DNA of 64,000 bases from CALAMD01 sp035301345 (GTDB taxonomy: Bacteria > Bacillota > Bacilli > Bacillales > Amphibacillaceae). The stretch is taken from the NCBI GenBank assembly GCA_035301345.1, contig DATGUM010000014.1:40786-104785 (forward strand). The letters run 5' to 3'. Below, piece by piece: positions 35,524-44,681 of this stretch. The notes below the pieces were generated by a model. That model had not been told where the DNA came from and searched no databases. It saw only the letters and a program-made list of their open reading frames with translations. The position numbers and the translations under genes were made by a program. The number at the start of each line of letters is the position of its first letter. Within the stretch, counting starts at the first letter, position 1.

Positions 35524-36660
35524 CTAAGCACCTCTAATCCCATTTTCGGCGTATACTTCCCTTAAATAACCGACAACACTTCCACGAGTTAACATGCCGA
35601 TTAACCTTTCGTCTTTATCAACAATTGGGATGTACGATAATTCACTATTATCAAGTGACTTAACTGCCTCTGGTAATGGCATATCTGGTGGGAATACTTT
35701 AGAAAACGGCTGAAGAATGTCTTTTACACGTGTTTCTTCATTATCAAATGCAAGGTTTACATCGTAAATAGATATATACCCTTTGACATAATCATCATTA
35801 TCTAACACTGCTAAAGAATCCACTTGATTCGTTTCCATCATCTTGACTGCTTGTGCTAATCCACGGTTTTCATAAATAGCGATTGGCTTTCTAACCATCA
35901 CTTCACCGACTGTTGGAACGTCCGTTACTTGTTCGAGACGCTTCTTACCGATGAAATCAACGACAAAGTCATTTGCAGGGCGTCGTAACAATTCTTCTGG
36001 CTCTGCACTTTGGACAATTTCGCCATCTTTCATCAGAACGATTCGATCAGCAATCTTAAGTGCCTCGTCCATATCATGCGTAACGAAAACGATTGTTTTC
36101 TTAATATCCTTCTGCAATCTATTTAACTCATCTTGTAATTGCTCTCTACTAATCGGATCAAGCGCACTAAACGGTTCGTCCATTAAAATAATGTCCGGCT
36201 CAGCAGCTAATGCACGTATAACACCGATACGTTGCTGTTGACCACCACTTAATTCATTTGGATAACGATCCCTGTATGTTTCTGGTGGGAGACCGACCAT
36301 ATTTAATAATTCATCTACTTTTTGTTCGATTTTATCTTGGTCCCACTTCAACAGTTTGGGCACAACACTAACGTTTTGAGCGATTGTCATATGTGGAAAC
36401 AATCCAATACTTTGGATAACGTAGCCAATTTTGCGGCGTAACTTTACGGGGTCAACTGTAGATATATCTTTTCCATCAATATACACTGAACCTTCTGTCG
36501 GACTTATAATTCTGTTAATTAATTTCATCGTCGTCGTTTTCCCACAACCACTCGGACCGATGAATACGGTGATTTCACCATCATTACACGTTAAATTAAT
36601 ATCCTTTAATACGACTGGCCCGGCATTATACTGCTTCACAATGTTTTTAAATTCAATCAC
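35524..36660 (-). CDS. opuCA: Osmoprotectant ABC ATPase with CBS domains, OpuCA
   Basis: A 378-residue protein: ABC ATPase (1-240; Walker A GPSGCGKTT, signature LSGGQQQR, Walker B ILMDEPFSALD) and two CBS domains (about 255-370) that sense ionic strength or cyclic-di-AMP in this family. It is the first gene of the opuC operon. The GTG start has AGGTG seven bases upstream. Confidence 0.94.
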   Translation of the reverse strand: MIEFKNIVKQYNAGPVVLKDINLTCNDGEITVFIGPSGCGKTTTMKLINRIISPTEGSVYIDGKDISTVDPVKLRRKIGYVIQSIGLFPHMTIAQNVSVVPKLLKWDQDKIEQKVDELLNMVGLPPETYRDRYPNELSGGQQQRIGVIRALAAEPDIILMDEPFSALDPISREQLQDELNRLQKDIKKTIVFVTHDMDEALKIADRIVLMKDGEIVQSAEPEELLRRPANDFVVDFIGKKRLEQVTDVPTVGEVMVRKPIAIYENRGLAQAVKMMETNQVDSLAVLDNDDYVKGYISIYDVNLAFDNEETRVKDILQPFSKVFPPDMPLPEAVKSLDNSELSYIPIVDKDERLIGMLTRGSVVGYLREVYAENGIRGA

Positions 36661-37133
36661 GTCTGATCACCTGCACTTTTGTTAAACATCTTTCTGAAAA
36701 AACATATTGTATAATGTTTTTCTCCTCCTTCATTACAGCATTCATACATTGCTATATGTGTTACATGTTTAGAGAGTGATAGATAGTATCCCTTTTGAAA
36801 GCGTTTCCGATAAATCATAATTAGATAAATTTAAGCGGACCTTTCTTGACTATTCGTTAACACATCATCAGTCGACATACTTTTCTATTTTCTCTCTACA
36901 TTGTGAATGCATAATATTATTTATAGTAACACTATCCGAAAATTGTTTCAAATATGTTACAAGAAAGAAACGTGAATTGTCAATCAAAACCCCTTATCAT
37001 TTTTCACTGTATGTACTGATATTGACAGAATAGCTACTACTTTCGTTTACCGTAAGTTATTAAATTAAAAATCCGAATAGAATCGCCAAAACACTCGGTT
37101 AAAAGAGTAAAGCGTCTATGAAAATACCCTTTA
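36661..37133. other. 473-base gene-free region between opuCA and an MFS gene
   Basis: AT-rich, with no credible gene. It holds a minus-strand promoter candidate for opuC (TTGACA at 36978-36983, TAACAT at 36954-36959, spacing 18), the cre-like site, and a strong AAGGAGGAG on the minus strand near 36723-36731. That Shine-Dalgarno-like site has no start codon at normal distance; an ATG about 18 bases downstream opens a seven-codon ORF. The long leader could hold further regulation. Confidence 0.45.
36796..36809 (+). promoter_or_regulatory. Candidate cre (CcpA) site upstream of opuC
   Basis: TGAAAGCGTTTCCG matches the cre consensus TGWAARCGYTWNCW at 13 of 14 positions. It lies about 135 bases before opuCA in the gene-free region, so carbon-catabolite control of opuC is possible. 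Confidence 0.45.
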
Positions 37134-38531
37134 TCATTTAGTTTTTTCTCGAATAGTCGCATAATAAATTGCTAAGATCAAGCCTATGATAGCAATAAAT
37201 GTTTCAGCAATAAACGTTGCTTTCATTCCTATAAATTCAGTTGCTTCTGATAAATCTCCAGAAAATGTATTCAAAATAGTTACTAACAATCCCGTACCTA
37301 CTGCGGCTGCTACTTGACGAGTTGTATTGTTCATTGCTGAGCCGTGAGCAATTAAATATGTTGGCAAAGCATTAATTGATGCGGTCGTTAACGGTGTAAT
37401 AATCCCTGCATTACCAATACTTTGAATCGTAAATATAATAATAATCATCGATAAACTCGTACGGTCATCAAAGAATATATATGAAACAGTAGAAATGGTA
37501 ATTAAACTCATACTAATGACGGAAATAGCTTCCCCGCCGTATCGATCGAATACTTTTCCTACGACTGGAGACATGCCACCCATTATTGCACCACCAATTA
37601 ATAAGACAACACCAGATTTTAATGATGAGAAACCGAGCATTGTTTGCATATAAATAGGTAATATCGTTAAGTTCGCTAAAAACAAAATAAACATACAAAT
37701 AATTAATACAATTGGTATCGTGAAATGACGTTCTTTAAATACTCTAAAATCAAGTGTTGGTTCGCTCATATTGAGCTGACGTGTAACATAAAAATAAAGC
37801 ATAATAATCGAACCGACTACAGTCGTAATAATTAACCAGTGCGTGAGTCCAATTTCCCCTATCATACTAGCTGCAAATAATAGCCCACCAAAACCTAAAG
37901 TAGATAAAGTAATTGAAGGCTTATCTAATTGTGCCTCTTTCATTTCAGTAACATTTTTCACATAAAAAAGAGCAAAAACAAAATCTACTAATATAATGAG
38001 AAAAACGACAGCAAAAAGAATTCTCCACGAACTAAAATTAACAATCCAACCAGCAAAAAACGGCCCAACAGCTGGTGCAAAAGCAATGACTAAACCGAAG
38101 ATACCCATAGCAGCCCCTCTTTTTTCAACAGGAAAGACGATGAATAAAACTGTTTGGATAAGAGGCATAAGGATCCCCGCACCTGCACCTTGGATGGCTC
38201 GACCTATTAGAAGGAACATAAAGTTTGGTGCAAAAATGCAGATTAACGATCCTATGAGTAAAAATATTAAAGCAGATAGAAATAACTTTCTATTGCCAAA
38301 CTTCTCAGTCAAGTAAGCTGTCATAGGAATCATAATTCCTATAACGAGCATAAAAATTGTCGTAAGCCACTGGGCGACACTACTAGATATGTCAAAATCA
38401 ATCATGATTTTCGGCAAGACAGTAGCTAACATCGTTTGGTTCAGAACACCAAAGAAGGCTCCAATCATCATAATAATAACTAGTATATTTGTTGCGGAAT
38501 TATTTTTAGTGATAGAATGAGTTTGTGACAT
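37134..38531 (-). CDS. MFS multidrug exporter, DHA2 (EmrB/QacA) family
   Basis: About 465 residues from ATG 38531, which has AAAGGAG seven bases upstream (the frame extends to 38579). It has 14 predicted membrane segments. Motif A-like ERFG/TEKFGNRK follows segment 2, and motif C GRAIQGAGAGILMPL marks drug:proton antiporters. It is divergent from a TetR gene; two palindromic operators lie between them, one inside this gene's promoter. It is probably a TetR-controlled efflux pump; drug range unknown. Confidence 0.9.
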   Translation of the reverse strand: MSQTHSITKNNSATNILVIIMMIGAFFGVLNQTMLATVLPKIMIDFDISSSVAQWLTTIFMLVIGIMIPMTAYLTEKFGNRKLFLSALIFLLIGSLICIFAPNFMFLLIGRAIQGAGAGILMPLIQTVLFIVFPVEKRGAAMGIFGLVIAFAPAVGPFFAGWIVNFSSWRILFAVVFLIILVDFVFALFYVKNVTEMKEAQLDKPSITLSTLGFGGLLFAASMIGEIGLTHWLIITTVVGSIIMLYFYVTRQLNMSEPTLDFRVFKERHFTIPIVLIICMFILFLANLTILPIYMQTMLGFSSLKSGVVLLIGGAIMGGMSPVVGKVFDRYGGEAISVISMSLITISTVSYIFFDDRTSLSMIIIIFTIQSIGNAGIITPLTTASINALPTYLIAHGSAMNNTTRQVAAAVGTGLLVTILNTFSGDLSEATEFIGMKATFIAETFIAIIGLILAIYYATIREKTK

Positions 38532-38565
38532 AAACGTTCTCCTTTTATTTTCATTTAACTTAATC

Positions 38566-38577
38566 GGACATATGTCC
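38566..38577. promoter_or_regulatory. TetR-type operator 1
   Basis: A perfect 12-base palindrome GGACATATGTCC in the 5' leader of the MFS gene. Confidence 0.65.
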
Positions 38578-38591
38578 ACTTCACTCTTTTA

Positions 38592-38621
38592 ATAATAAAC
38601 GGACATGTGTCCTCTTGTCAA
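38592..38621 (-). promoter_or_regulatory. MFS promoter with embedded operator 2
   Basis: On the minus strand a perfect TTGACA (38616-38621) and TATTAT (38592-38597), 18 bases apart. The near-perfect palindrome GGACATGTGTCC (38601-38612) fills the spacer, 35 bases from operator 1, so repressor binding would block the promoter. Confidence 0.75.
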
Positions 38622-38643
38622 TAAAAAGAATCGAGGGATAATA

Positions 38644-39216
38644 ATGAGCCAAGCAAAAAATAAACGAATTGATGCGAAAAATAATAAAGATAATATCATT
38701 AAAGCTGCCAGTATCCTGTTTGCCGAACAAGGTGTGGAAAATGTGAGTATGCAAAAAATTGCACAAACCGCTAAAGTCGGTCAAGGAACACTGTACCGTC
38801 ATTTTAAAAATAAATCGGCGCTATGTTTGGAGTTAATGGATGAGGATGTAGAGATGTTTTTTCATAAAATAGCTAAGTATTTAGAAGAGAACGCACAGAC
38901 GAGTGCTCAATCGCAATGTAAAGATTTGATTCGCTTCGTTATTGATTTAAAGGAAGATAATTTAGAGATGTTGACTACTATTGAAAGTGCTGGTGATAAA
39001 GGACAGTCCTTTCTACAAACGCCCTTTTACCAACGATTGCAAGAGGTTTTTGCGAAGCAATTTTCAGAGATATCGTCGATTAAAGATCCAGAATTTCATG
39101 CCGACATCTTGTTGAATACTTTTTCTAGCGATATATATAATTATCAAAGATTTAAGAAAGGATTAACAAAAGAAGATTTGGCCGTAAAAATAAGTAACAT
39201 ATTTTTACGTGACTAA
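38644..39216 (+). CDS. TetR/AcrR family repressor
   Basis: About 191 residues from ATG 38644, six bases after GAGGG (the open frame starts at 38605 within operator 2). It has the TetR helix-turn-helix (AEQGVENVSMQKIAQTAKVGQGTLYRHFKNK, split across about 24-54) and a helical ligand domain. It is divergent from the DHA2 exporter, with paired palindromes between them, and is the likely repressor of both genes. Confidence 0.9.
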   Translation: MSQAKNKRIDAKNNKDNIIKAASILFAEQGVENVSMQKIAQTAKVGQGTLYRHFKNKSALCLELMDEDVEMFFHKIAKYLEENAQTSAQSQCKDLIRFVIDLKEDNLEMLTTIESAGDKGQSFLQTPFYQRLQEVFAKQFSEISSIKDPEFHADILLNTFSSDIYNYQRFKKGLTKEDLAVKISNIFLRD

Positions 39217-39235
39217 CGATAACAAAGCCTTTACG

Positions 39236-39296
39236 CCGAGCAATAGAGTAATCCGTCTTGTGAGCCTGTTGTTACTCGGACTTTTATCGAATATTG
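39236..39296 (+). terminator. Possible terminator after the tetR gene
   Basis: Nested inverted repeats: GAGCAATA / TATTGCTC outside, GAGTAA / TTACTC inside, and CCGAG / CTCGG as an alternative followed by ACTTTTAT. The structure is ambiguous. Confidence 0.4.
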
Positions 39297-39393
39297 CTCT
39301 TCATTTATCATTTCATTGTTCAAAAAAACATGATAAGCTATCCGATAGAAATAATCGATAACTATAACTTAGAATGCATAATGAGGTGTATTA

Positions 39394-39471
39394 ATGCAAC
39401 AATCTTTAATTCTTTTCGTTTCACTTTTCGCCCCCCATTACAATTATATTCTTTTTATTTATGGGGTATAG
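39394..39471 (+). CDS. Possible 25-residue ORF overlapping the next gene
   Basis: ATG 39394 with GAGGTG five bases upstream opens a 25-codon hydrophobic frame (MQQSLILFVSLF...) whose TAG lies eight bases past the next ATG at 39461. That next gene has no ribosome site of its own, so this short ORF may feed ribosomes to it by translational coupling, or it is a small membrane peptide. Confidence 0.4.
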   Translation: MQQSLILFVSLFAPHYNYILFIYGV

Positions 39472-39898
39472 GACGAAGAAAAAAGGCGAAAAAGATGAAC
39501 CATTTTACATTAAACTAATAACGTCGCTCGCAATTTCATTAATATTGACAATCGTATTCATGTTTTTTATTTTTATTGTCATCGGTTCGATAACTATCGC
39601 TGAATCCTTTTCTACCATTAAGTTAGATGTGAGTAAAATAATGTTTATTTCAATTACTATCATCTGTTACTCATTAATTTTTGATCACTTAATATTTACT
39701 ACAATAAAACACTTACTCGGAAAAAATATGTCTTTAGTTATCATCATGAGTATGATAAGATTCCTCGTGTTTTATACAATTGGAAGCTTCTATTTGGTGC
39801 AAACGAACATTAATTTAATCATGACAGTAATTTTAGTTTTAATCTCTTTATCGATTGATATTATCAATATTTATAATGAAAAAACAAATGAAAATTAA
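39461..39898 (+). CDS. Small four-span membrane protein
   Basis: A 145-residue protein with a basic N-terminus (KKKGEKDE) and four hydrophobic segments (about 19-45, 60-78, 90-111 and 117-138). No family recognised. No Shine-Dalgarno site precedes the ATG, but a well-placed short ORF overlaps its start. It stands alone between the tetR gene and a strong hairpin. Confidence 0.6.
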   Translation: MGYRTKKKGEKDEPFYIKLITSLAISLILTIVFMFFIFIVIGSITIAESFSTIKLDVSKIMFISITIICYSLIFDHLIFTTIKHLLGKNMSLVIIMSMIRFLVFYTIGSFYLVQTNINLIMTVILVLISLSIDIINIYNEKTNEN

Positions 39899-39945
39899 TT
39901 TTTATCATCATTGATTTAAATGAAAAAAATTCTGTTCAGCTTAGT

Positions 39946-40006
39946 ACAGCCTTCTACTTTCTACGAACAACTGTTATATAAAATTGTTCGTAGAAAAAGA
40001 GGCTGT
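39946..40006. terminator. Strong hairpin, probable bidirectional terminator
   Basis: A 13-base-pair inner stem (TTTCTACGAACAA with TTGTTCGTAGAAA) and an outer ACAGCCT/AGGCTGT pairing, between convergent genes. There is no long T-run after it. Confidence 0.6.
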
Positions 40007-40074
40007 TCACTCTGAAACTTGCGATAAAAGCAGCATGATTTCTTGAGAAATTGTTGTTAATTGCATGTTATTTA

Positions 40075-41208
40075 TTATAATTTTTTCACGCTATATAACT
40101 GGAAAACAATTGCGATGACCATCGCTATAGCTGCAAAATAAATTAACGACGTACTACCTAGCCCAATCGCAATCACAACTCCACCTAACATAGCTCCTAT
40201 TGAACTTCCTAAATAATTAATAGAACTATTCAAAGCAATAGCTATACTGCCATTTTTAGGTTGATAAGATAATAAAATGTGTTGTTGAGGGGCCAAAGAA
40301 GCCCACCCTACTGCTCCCCATACAAAGAATGGAACATATTTTAAAAATGGTATATGTATGACGAATGGTATACATAATATAGAAATTGTTAAAACGACTA
40401 AAATAACTGTCACTAATGTTTTTGGTTTATTAAATAAATCAATTAAATAACCAATCATTAAACTACCGCACAATCCACCGAGACCCCAAACCCATAAAAA
40501 CACCTTCAAGTGACCGTCGATTGTTAGATCATCGATGAGTACAGATAAATATGTGTATAATCCTAGGCTTGCAATACCTGCAAAGAAAGTAATAAGGACA
40601 GTTACAGTCACTCTTTTATCTAGAAATAATTTTAATCGTTCTTTTAATGCTGGTGGCGGCACTGTTGGTATATTTGGTAATAAAATAATCATTCCTACAA
40701 TTGCTATAATACCTATGACAACTAATGTCCACATCGTTATTTTCCAATCATATAATTCTGATATGTATAAGCCTACAGGAACCCCTAACACAGTACCGAT
40801 ACTCATTCCACCAACTGTCAGCCCTAAGGCTCTTCCTCTTTTTTCAGGCGGTACAAATTGTGTAGATGCTGCAACGGCTAATGGTGAAAACAGACCTGCA
40901 CCAATTCCCGCCACCGCTCTAGATATTAATAAAAGTAAAAACGTTGGAGCGATTGCTGTGAAACCATTAGCAATCGTAAAAATTAACATCGAATATAACA
41001 GAACTTTCTTAATATTTTTACCAGCTAATATCGATGAAAAAACTGGTGCTGAAACCGCATAAAAAAGAGTAAATATACTTACTGCTTGTCCTACTTGTGA
41101 TATATCTTTATTGTACGTCTCGCTAATCCCTGGAATTAACCCCGCAACAATATATGCATCAAATCCTAACGCAAACATTCCAAGTGATAGTAATAATATC
41201 TTGTTCAA
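40075..41208 (-). CDS. MFS transporter, DHA1 (AraJ-like) family
   Basis: A 377-residue protein with 12 predicted membrane segments. Motif A-like GRALGLTVGG and the opening MFALGFDAYIVAGLIPGISE are typical of AraJ/YtbD-type exporters of the DHA1 family. It starts at TTG 41208 with GGGGG six bases upstream. It is divergent from a LysR regulator; such pairs usually form an exporter and its activator. Substrate unknown. Confidence 0.85.
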   Translation of the reverse strand: MNKILLLSLGMFALGFDAYIVAGLIPGISETYNKDISQVGQAVSIFTLFYAVSAPVFSSILAGKNIKKVLLYSMLIFTIANGFTAIAPTFLLLLISRAVAGIGAGLFSPLAVAASTQFVPPEKRGRALGLTVGGMSIGTVLGVPVGLYISELYDWKITMWTLVVIGIIAIVGMIILLPNIPTVPPPALKERLKLFLDKRVTVTVLITFFAGIASLGLYTYLSVLIDDLTIDGHLKVFLWVWGLGGLCGSLMIGYLIDLFNKPKTLVTVILVVLTISILCIPFVIHIPFLKYVPFFVWGAVGWASLAPQQHILLSYQPKNGSIAIALNSSINYLGSSIGAMLGGVVIAIGLGSTSLIYFAAIAMVIAIVFQLYSVKKL

Positions 41209-41368
41209 GATAATCCCCCTACGACACTGAACTTATATTTCGAATAAAACAACTCTACTCATTGTAACAATTTAATTGATAACTTCCTTTCATAATAGTT
41301 TGTTATAATGTTTTTACCTTTCAATAAATATATTATCAACATTTCATAGGATTAGGAATAATCGATTT

Positions 41369-41384
41369 GTTATCTAGTGATAAC
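41369..41384. promoter_or_regulatory. LysR-type binding site between divergent genes
   Basis: The inverted repeat GTTATC-N4-GATAAC contains the T-N11-A pattern of LysR regulators; an extra partial repeat AGTTAT follows. It lies about 30 bases before the lysR start. Confidence 0.55.
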
Positions 41385-41414
41385 TAATAGTTATGGATTA
41401 AGGAGAATGATTGT

Positions 41415-42278
41415 ATGAATTTAGAGTGGTTACAGAGCTTTTATGATGCTGTAGAGCAGAAGAGTTTCTCAAAAGCAGCAAGAATTAACAATCTTTCACA
41501 ACCTGCATTAAGTAAGCATATTAAAAATTTAGAAAGCACCTTAAATGTTCAATTGTTTTACAGAAACCATTCGGGGAGTGAATTAACTGAAGTCGGTCAA
41601 TACTTTTTTGAAACTATCACACCAATTTTGTCTGACATAAAGAAAATTAAAAGCGAATTACATGACTTTCAAAATAAACAACCTTTAGTTATAGGCAGCT
41701 TACCTAGCTTAGCAAAATATTATTTATCACCTAAAATTAATCGCCCTAAGCTATTAAACAGGCCGCTTAAGTTAATGATTCAAAATACATCTGATGAGTT
41801 ATTACATTCATTACAAGAAGGAAGATTCGATGCGATATTAGTCGATACAGAGTTTAGTCGGAATCATCTACAGAGATATGAGTTATTTACAGAAAATTAT
41901 TATGCCGTTTTTCCATTAAACCACAAATTTAGTCATCAAAAATCAGTGACGTTAGAGGAGTTATATAAAGAACCGTTAATTATTCATCAAAGCCCTTGTG
42001 ACACGAGAGAATACATCATAAAACAAATTGAAAACTTAGGTTTAAAACCAAACATTATCAATGAATTTGATTATAGTGACTTTATATTTGGAGCAGTCTC
42101 TTTGGAAACTGGAATCACAATTGTCCCTCAATTAATTGCTGAAAATATTAGTCATTTAAACGTAGCAACTTTACCAATTACAAACTTTGGAAGAAACAGA
42201 ACGATATCATTACTTTCAAAAAACAAAGATGTTGGTATAAGACTCGTTCATTTCCTTACAAAAAGTACGAAAAGTTAA
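41415..42278 (+). CDS. LysR family transcriptional regulator
   Basis: A 287-residue protein: N-terminal winged helix (LQSFYDAVEQKSFSKAARINNLSQPALSKHIKNLE region, about 5-40) and a substrate-binding effector domain (about 88-285) of type-II binding-protein fold. AGGAG is nine bases before the ATG. It is divergent from an MFS exporter gene, which it probably controls through the repeat at 41369-41384. Its ligand is unknown. Confidence 0.9.
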   Translation: MNLEWLQSFYDAVEQKSFSKAARINNLSQPALSKHIKNLESTLNVQLFYRNHSGSELTEVGQYFFETITPILSDIKKIKSELHDFQNKQPLVIGSLPSLAKYYLSPKINRPKLLNRPLKLMIQNTSDELLHSLQEGRFDAILVDTEFSRNHLQRYELFTENYYAVFPLNHKFSHQKSVTLEELYKEPLIIHQSPCDTREYIIKQIENLGLKPNIINEFDYSDFIFGAVSLETGITIVPQLIAENISHLNVATLPITNFGRNRTISLLSKNKDVGIRLVHFLTKSTKS

Positions 42279-42347
42279 TTGCCAAATATAAAATAAACCG
42301 ATCAATCCTGAGGTCACAGGATTACTTAAAAGTTTTATCATACAAAA

Positions 42348-42386
42348 AAAATCTCTAGTAAGTTTAAATAACTTACTAGAGATTTT
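42348..42386. terminator. Terminator between lysR and groEL
   Basis: A perfect 16-base-pair stem (AAAATCTCTAGTAAGT with its complement at 42371-42386) and a seven-base loop. It serves both convergent transcripts. Confidence 0.9.
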
Positions 42387-42461
42387 CTATAATATATTTC
42401 GACGTTAACATCTACAGTCAAAATATAAGTTACAAATACTAATATCACTTTTGATCGGTGA

Positions 42462-44090
42462 TTACATCATGCCCGGCATGCCCATGCCGCCCATGTCTGG
42501 CATAGCTGGTGCTGCGTTTTCTTCTGGGATATCAGCAATAACTGCTTCTGTCGTTAATAACATTGCAGCAACTGATGATGCATGCTGTAATGCTGAACGA
42601 GTAACTTTTGCTGGGTCAACGATACCTGCTTCGATCATGTTTACCCATTCGTTCGTTGCAGCGTCAAATCCTGTACCTACGTCTTCTTGCTTTAATTTTT
42701 CAACGATAATTGACCCTTCAAGGCCTGCGTTTTCAGCAATTTGACGAACTGGTTCTTCAAGTGCGCGAAGTACAATGTTAGCTCCTGTCGCTTCGTCTCC
42801 AGATAAGTCGAGTGCAGCTACTTCGTTATATACGTTAATGAGAGCTGTTCCTCCACCTGAAACGATTCCTTCCTCAACAGCTGCGCGCGTTGAGTTTAAT
42901 GCGTCTTCGATACGTGCTTTACGCTCTTTTAGTTCAGTTTCAGTCGCTGCTCCTACTTGAATAACAGCTACTCCACCTGAAAGCTTCGCTAAACGTTCCT
43001 GTAATTTTTCTTTATCAAATTCTGAAGTCGTTTCTTCAGCTTGTGCGCGTAATTGATCAACACGTGAAGAAATAGCTTCAGGATTTCCTGCACCTTCAAC
43101 GATTGTCGTCTCTTCTTTAGATACGACAACTTTTGATGCGCGTCCGAGTTGTGTTAATTGTGTCGTCTTTAAGTCTAAACCTAAATCTTCAGTAATAACT
43201 TCTCCGCCTGTTAAGACAGCTATATCTTCTAGCATTTCTTTACGGCGATCTCCAAAGCCTGGTGCCTTAACTGCTACAGCATTAAACGTTCCACGTAATT
43301 TGTTCACAACTAAAGTTGCTAACGCTTCACCTTCAACATCTTCAGCAATAATTAAAATTGGGCGTCCTTCTTGAACGACACTCTCAAGAACAGGTAATAC
43401 TTCTTGGATGTTCGCAATTTTCTTATCAGTAATTAAAATGTACGGATCTTCTAATTCTGCGACCATTGAGTCTTGATCAGTTACCATGTATGGTGATGCG
43501 AAACCACGGTCAAACTGCATACCTTCAACAACTTGTAATTCTGTGTTGAATCCACGTGATTCTTCTGTCGTAATGACACCATCATTTCCTACACGTTCCA
43601 TTGCTTCAGCGATTAACGCACCGATTTGTTCGTCATCTGCTGAAATTGACGCTACTTGTTCAATTGACTCTTTACTTTCTACTGGTTTTGAAATTGACTG
43701 TAATTGGTCAACCGCGACTTCAACAGCCTTTTCAATCCCGCGACGTAAACCTACAGGATTAGCACCTGACGTTAAGTTCTTCAGTCCTTCACGAATCATT
43801 GCTTGTGCAAGTACTGTCGCTGTAGTCGTTCCGTCCCCAGCTACTTCGTTCGTTTTTGAAGCAACTTCTGAAACGAGTTGTGCTCCCATATTTTCAAACT
43901 TATCTTCAAGTTCAATTTCTTTTGCAATTGTTACACCGTCATTTGTAATAACTGGTGAACCGAATGATTTATCTAAAACAACGTTACGTCCTTTTGGTCC
44001 TAACGTTACTTTAACCGCATTCGCTAACGTATCCACTCCGTTTAGTAGTCCACGGCGTGCATCTTCACTAAATTTAATTTCTTTAGCCAT
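42462..44090 (-). CDS. groEL: Chaperonin GroEL
   Basis: A 542-residue 60-kDa chaperonin. ATP-site motif GDGTTTATVL (about 86-95), the conserved KAPGFGDRR, and the C-terminal GGMGMPGMM tail are all present; length is standard. Forms the folding chamber with GroES. It follows groES by about 51 bases on the same transcript. Heat-shock control is visible as the CIRCE element upstream of groES. Confidence 0.98.
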   Translation of the reverse strand: MAKEIKFSEDARRGLLNGVDTLANAVKVTLGPKGRNVVLDKSFGSPVITNDGVTIAKEIELEDKFENMGAQLVSEVASKTNEVAGDGTTTATVLAQAMIREGLKNLTSGANPVGLRRGIEKAVEVAVDQLQSISKPVESKESIEQVASISADDEQIGALIAEAMERVGNDGVITTEESRGFNTELQVVEGMQFDRGFASPYMVTDQDSMVAELEDPYILITDKKIANIQEVLPVLESVVQEGRPILIIAEDVEGEALATLVVNKLRGTFNAVAVKAPGFGDRRKEMLEDIAVLTGGEVITEDLGLDLKTTQLTQLGRASKVVVSKEETTIVEGAGNPEAISSRVDQLRAQAEETTSEFDKEKLQERLAKLSGGVAVIQVGAATETELKERKARIEDALNSTRAAVEEGIVSGGGTALINVYNEVAALDLSGDEATGANIVLRALEEPVRQIAENAGLEGSIIVEKLKQEDVGTGFDAATNEWVNMIEAGIVDPAKVTRSALQHASSVAAMLLTTEAVIADIPEENAAPAMPDMGGMGMPGMM

Positions 44091-44141
44091 ATCGTTTGTG
44101 TCCTCCCTATGTTTATCTGTTTATTGTTTATGCATCTCTAA

Positions 44142-44426
44142 TTAGCCAATAACAGCTAAAATATCATCTTCACGTAAAATTAAGTATTCTTCGTTATTAT
44201 ATTCAACTTCTGTTCCTGCAAACTTCGAGAAAATAATATGATCGCCTTCAGCAACTTCTAAAGCAACCTTTTCTCCTTTTTCATTTAAACGTCCAGAACC
44301 TACTGCAATAATTGTTCCTTCTTGTGGTTTTTCCTTTGCAGAGTCCGGTAATACGATACCACTTGCAGTTGTTTCCTCTTGTTCAACAAGTTGGATAATC
44401 ACACGATCTCCTAATGGTTTAATCAT
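44142..44426 (-). CDS. groES: Co-chaperonin GroES
   Basis: A 94-residue 10-kDa chaperonin with the PLGDRVII opening, the mobile loop (ETTASGIVLPDSAKE) and YNNEEYLILREDDILAVIG end. It caps GroEL. It is the first gene of the groESL operon, with a CIRCE operator and promoter upstream. Confidence 0.98.
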   Translation of the reverse strand: MIKPLGDRVIIQLVEQEETTASGIVLPDSAKEKPQEGTIIAVGSGRLNEKGEKVALEVAEGDHIIFSKFAGTEVEYNNEEYLILREDDILAVIG

Positions 44427-44460
44427 GTAAACAACCTCCCTAATTTCCTAATCATTATTT

Positions 44461-44501
44461 TTAGCACTCTAAACACTTGAGTGCTAACACCAATTATTAT
44501 A
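44461..44501 (-). promoter_or_regulatory. CIRCE operator and -10 element of groESL
   Basis: A perfect CIRCE, TTAGCACTC-N9-GAGTGCTAA (44461-44487), the HrcA repressor site, lies just downstream of a minus-strand TATAAT (44496-44501). The -35 element is unclear. Confidence 0.95.
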
Positions 44502-44681
44502 TTAAATAATTATGACTAAAATTGCAAGTAATTCAGCCTTATTTTTTCATTTTTACAATTGTTGGAGCATTCATTCTGTATGTTCACTTATTTATGATAA
44601 ACTAAACGTATTGCTTTTTATTTAGTCATGTTTCTTGTTTTATAAATTTCATAATGATTACTAATAAAGGAGTCACATATT

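Noticed and set aside
40075..42278. Mobile-element origin for the LysR/MFS pair
   Set aside because: No transposase, integrase, terminal repeats or tRNA end at the borders; normal regulator-exporter pairing explains it.
42462..44145. Long plus-strand frames opposite groEL
   Set aside because: Codon-shadow frames of a highly expressed gene; no ribosome sites and no protein-like composition.
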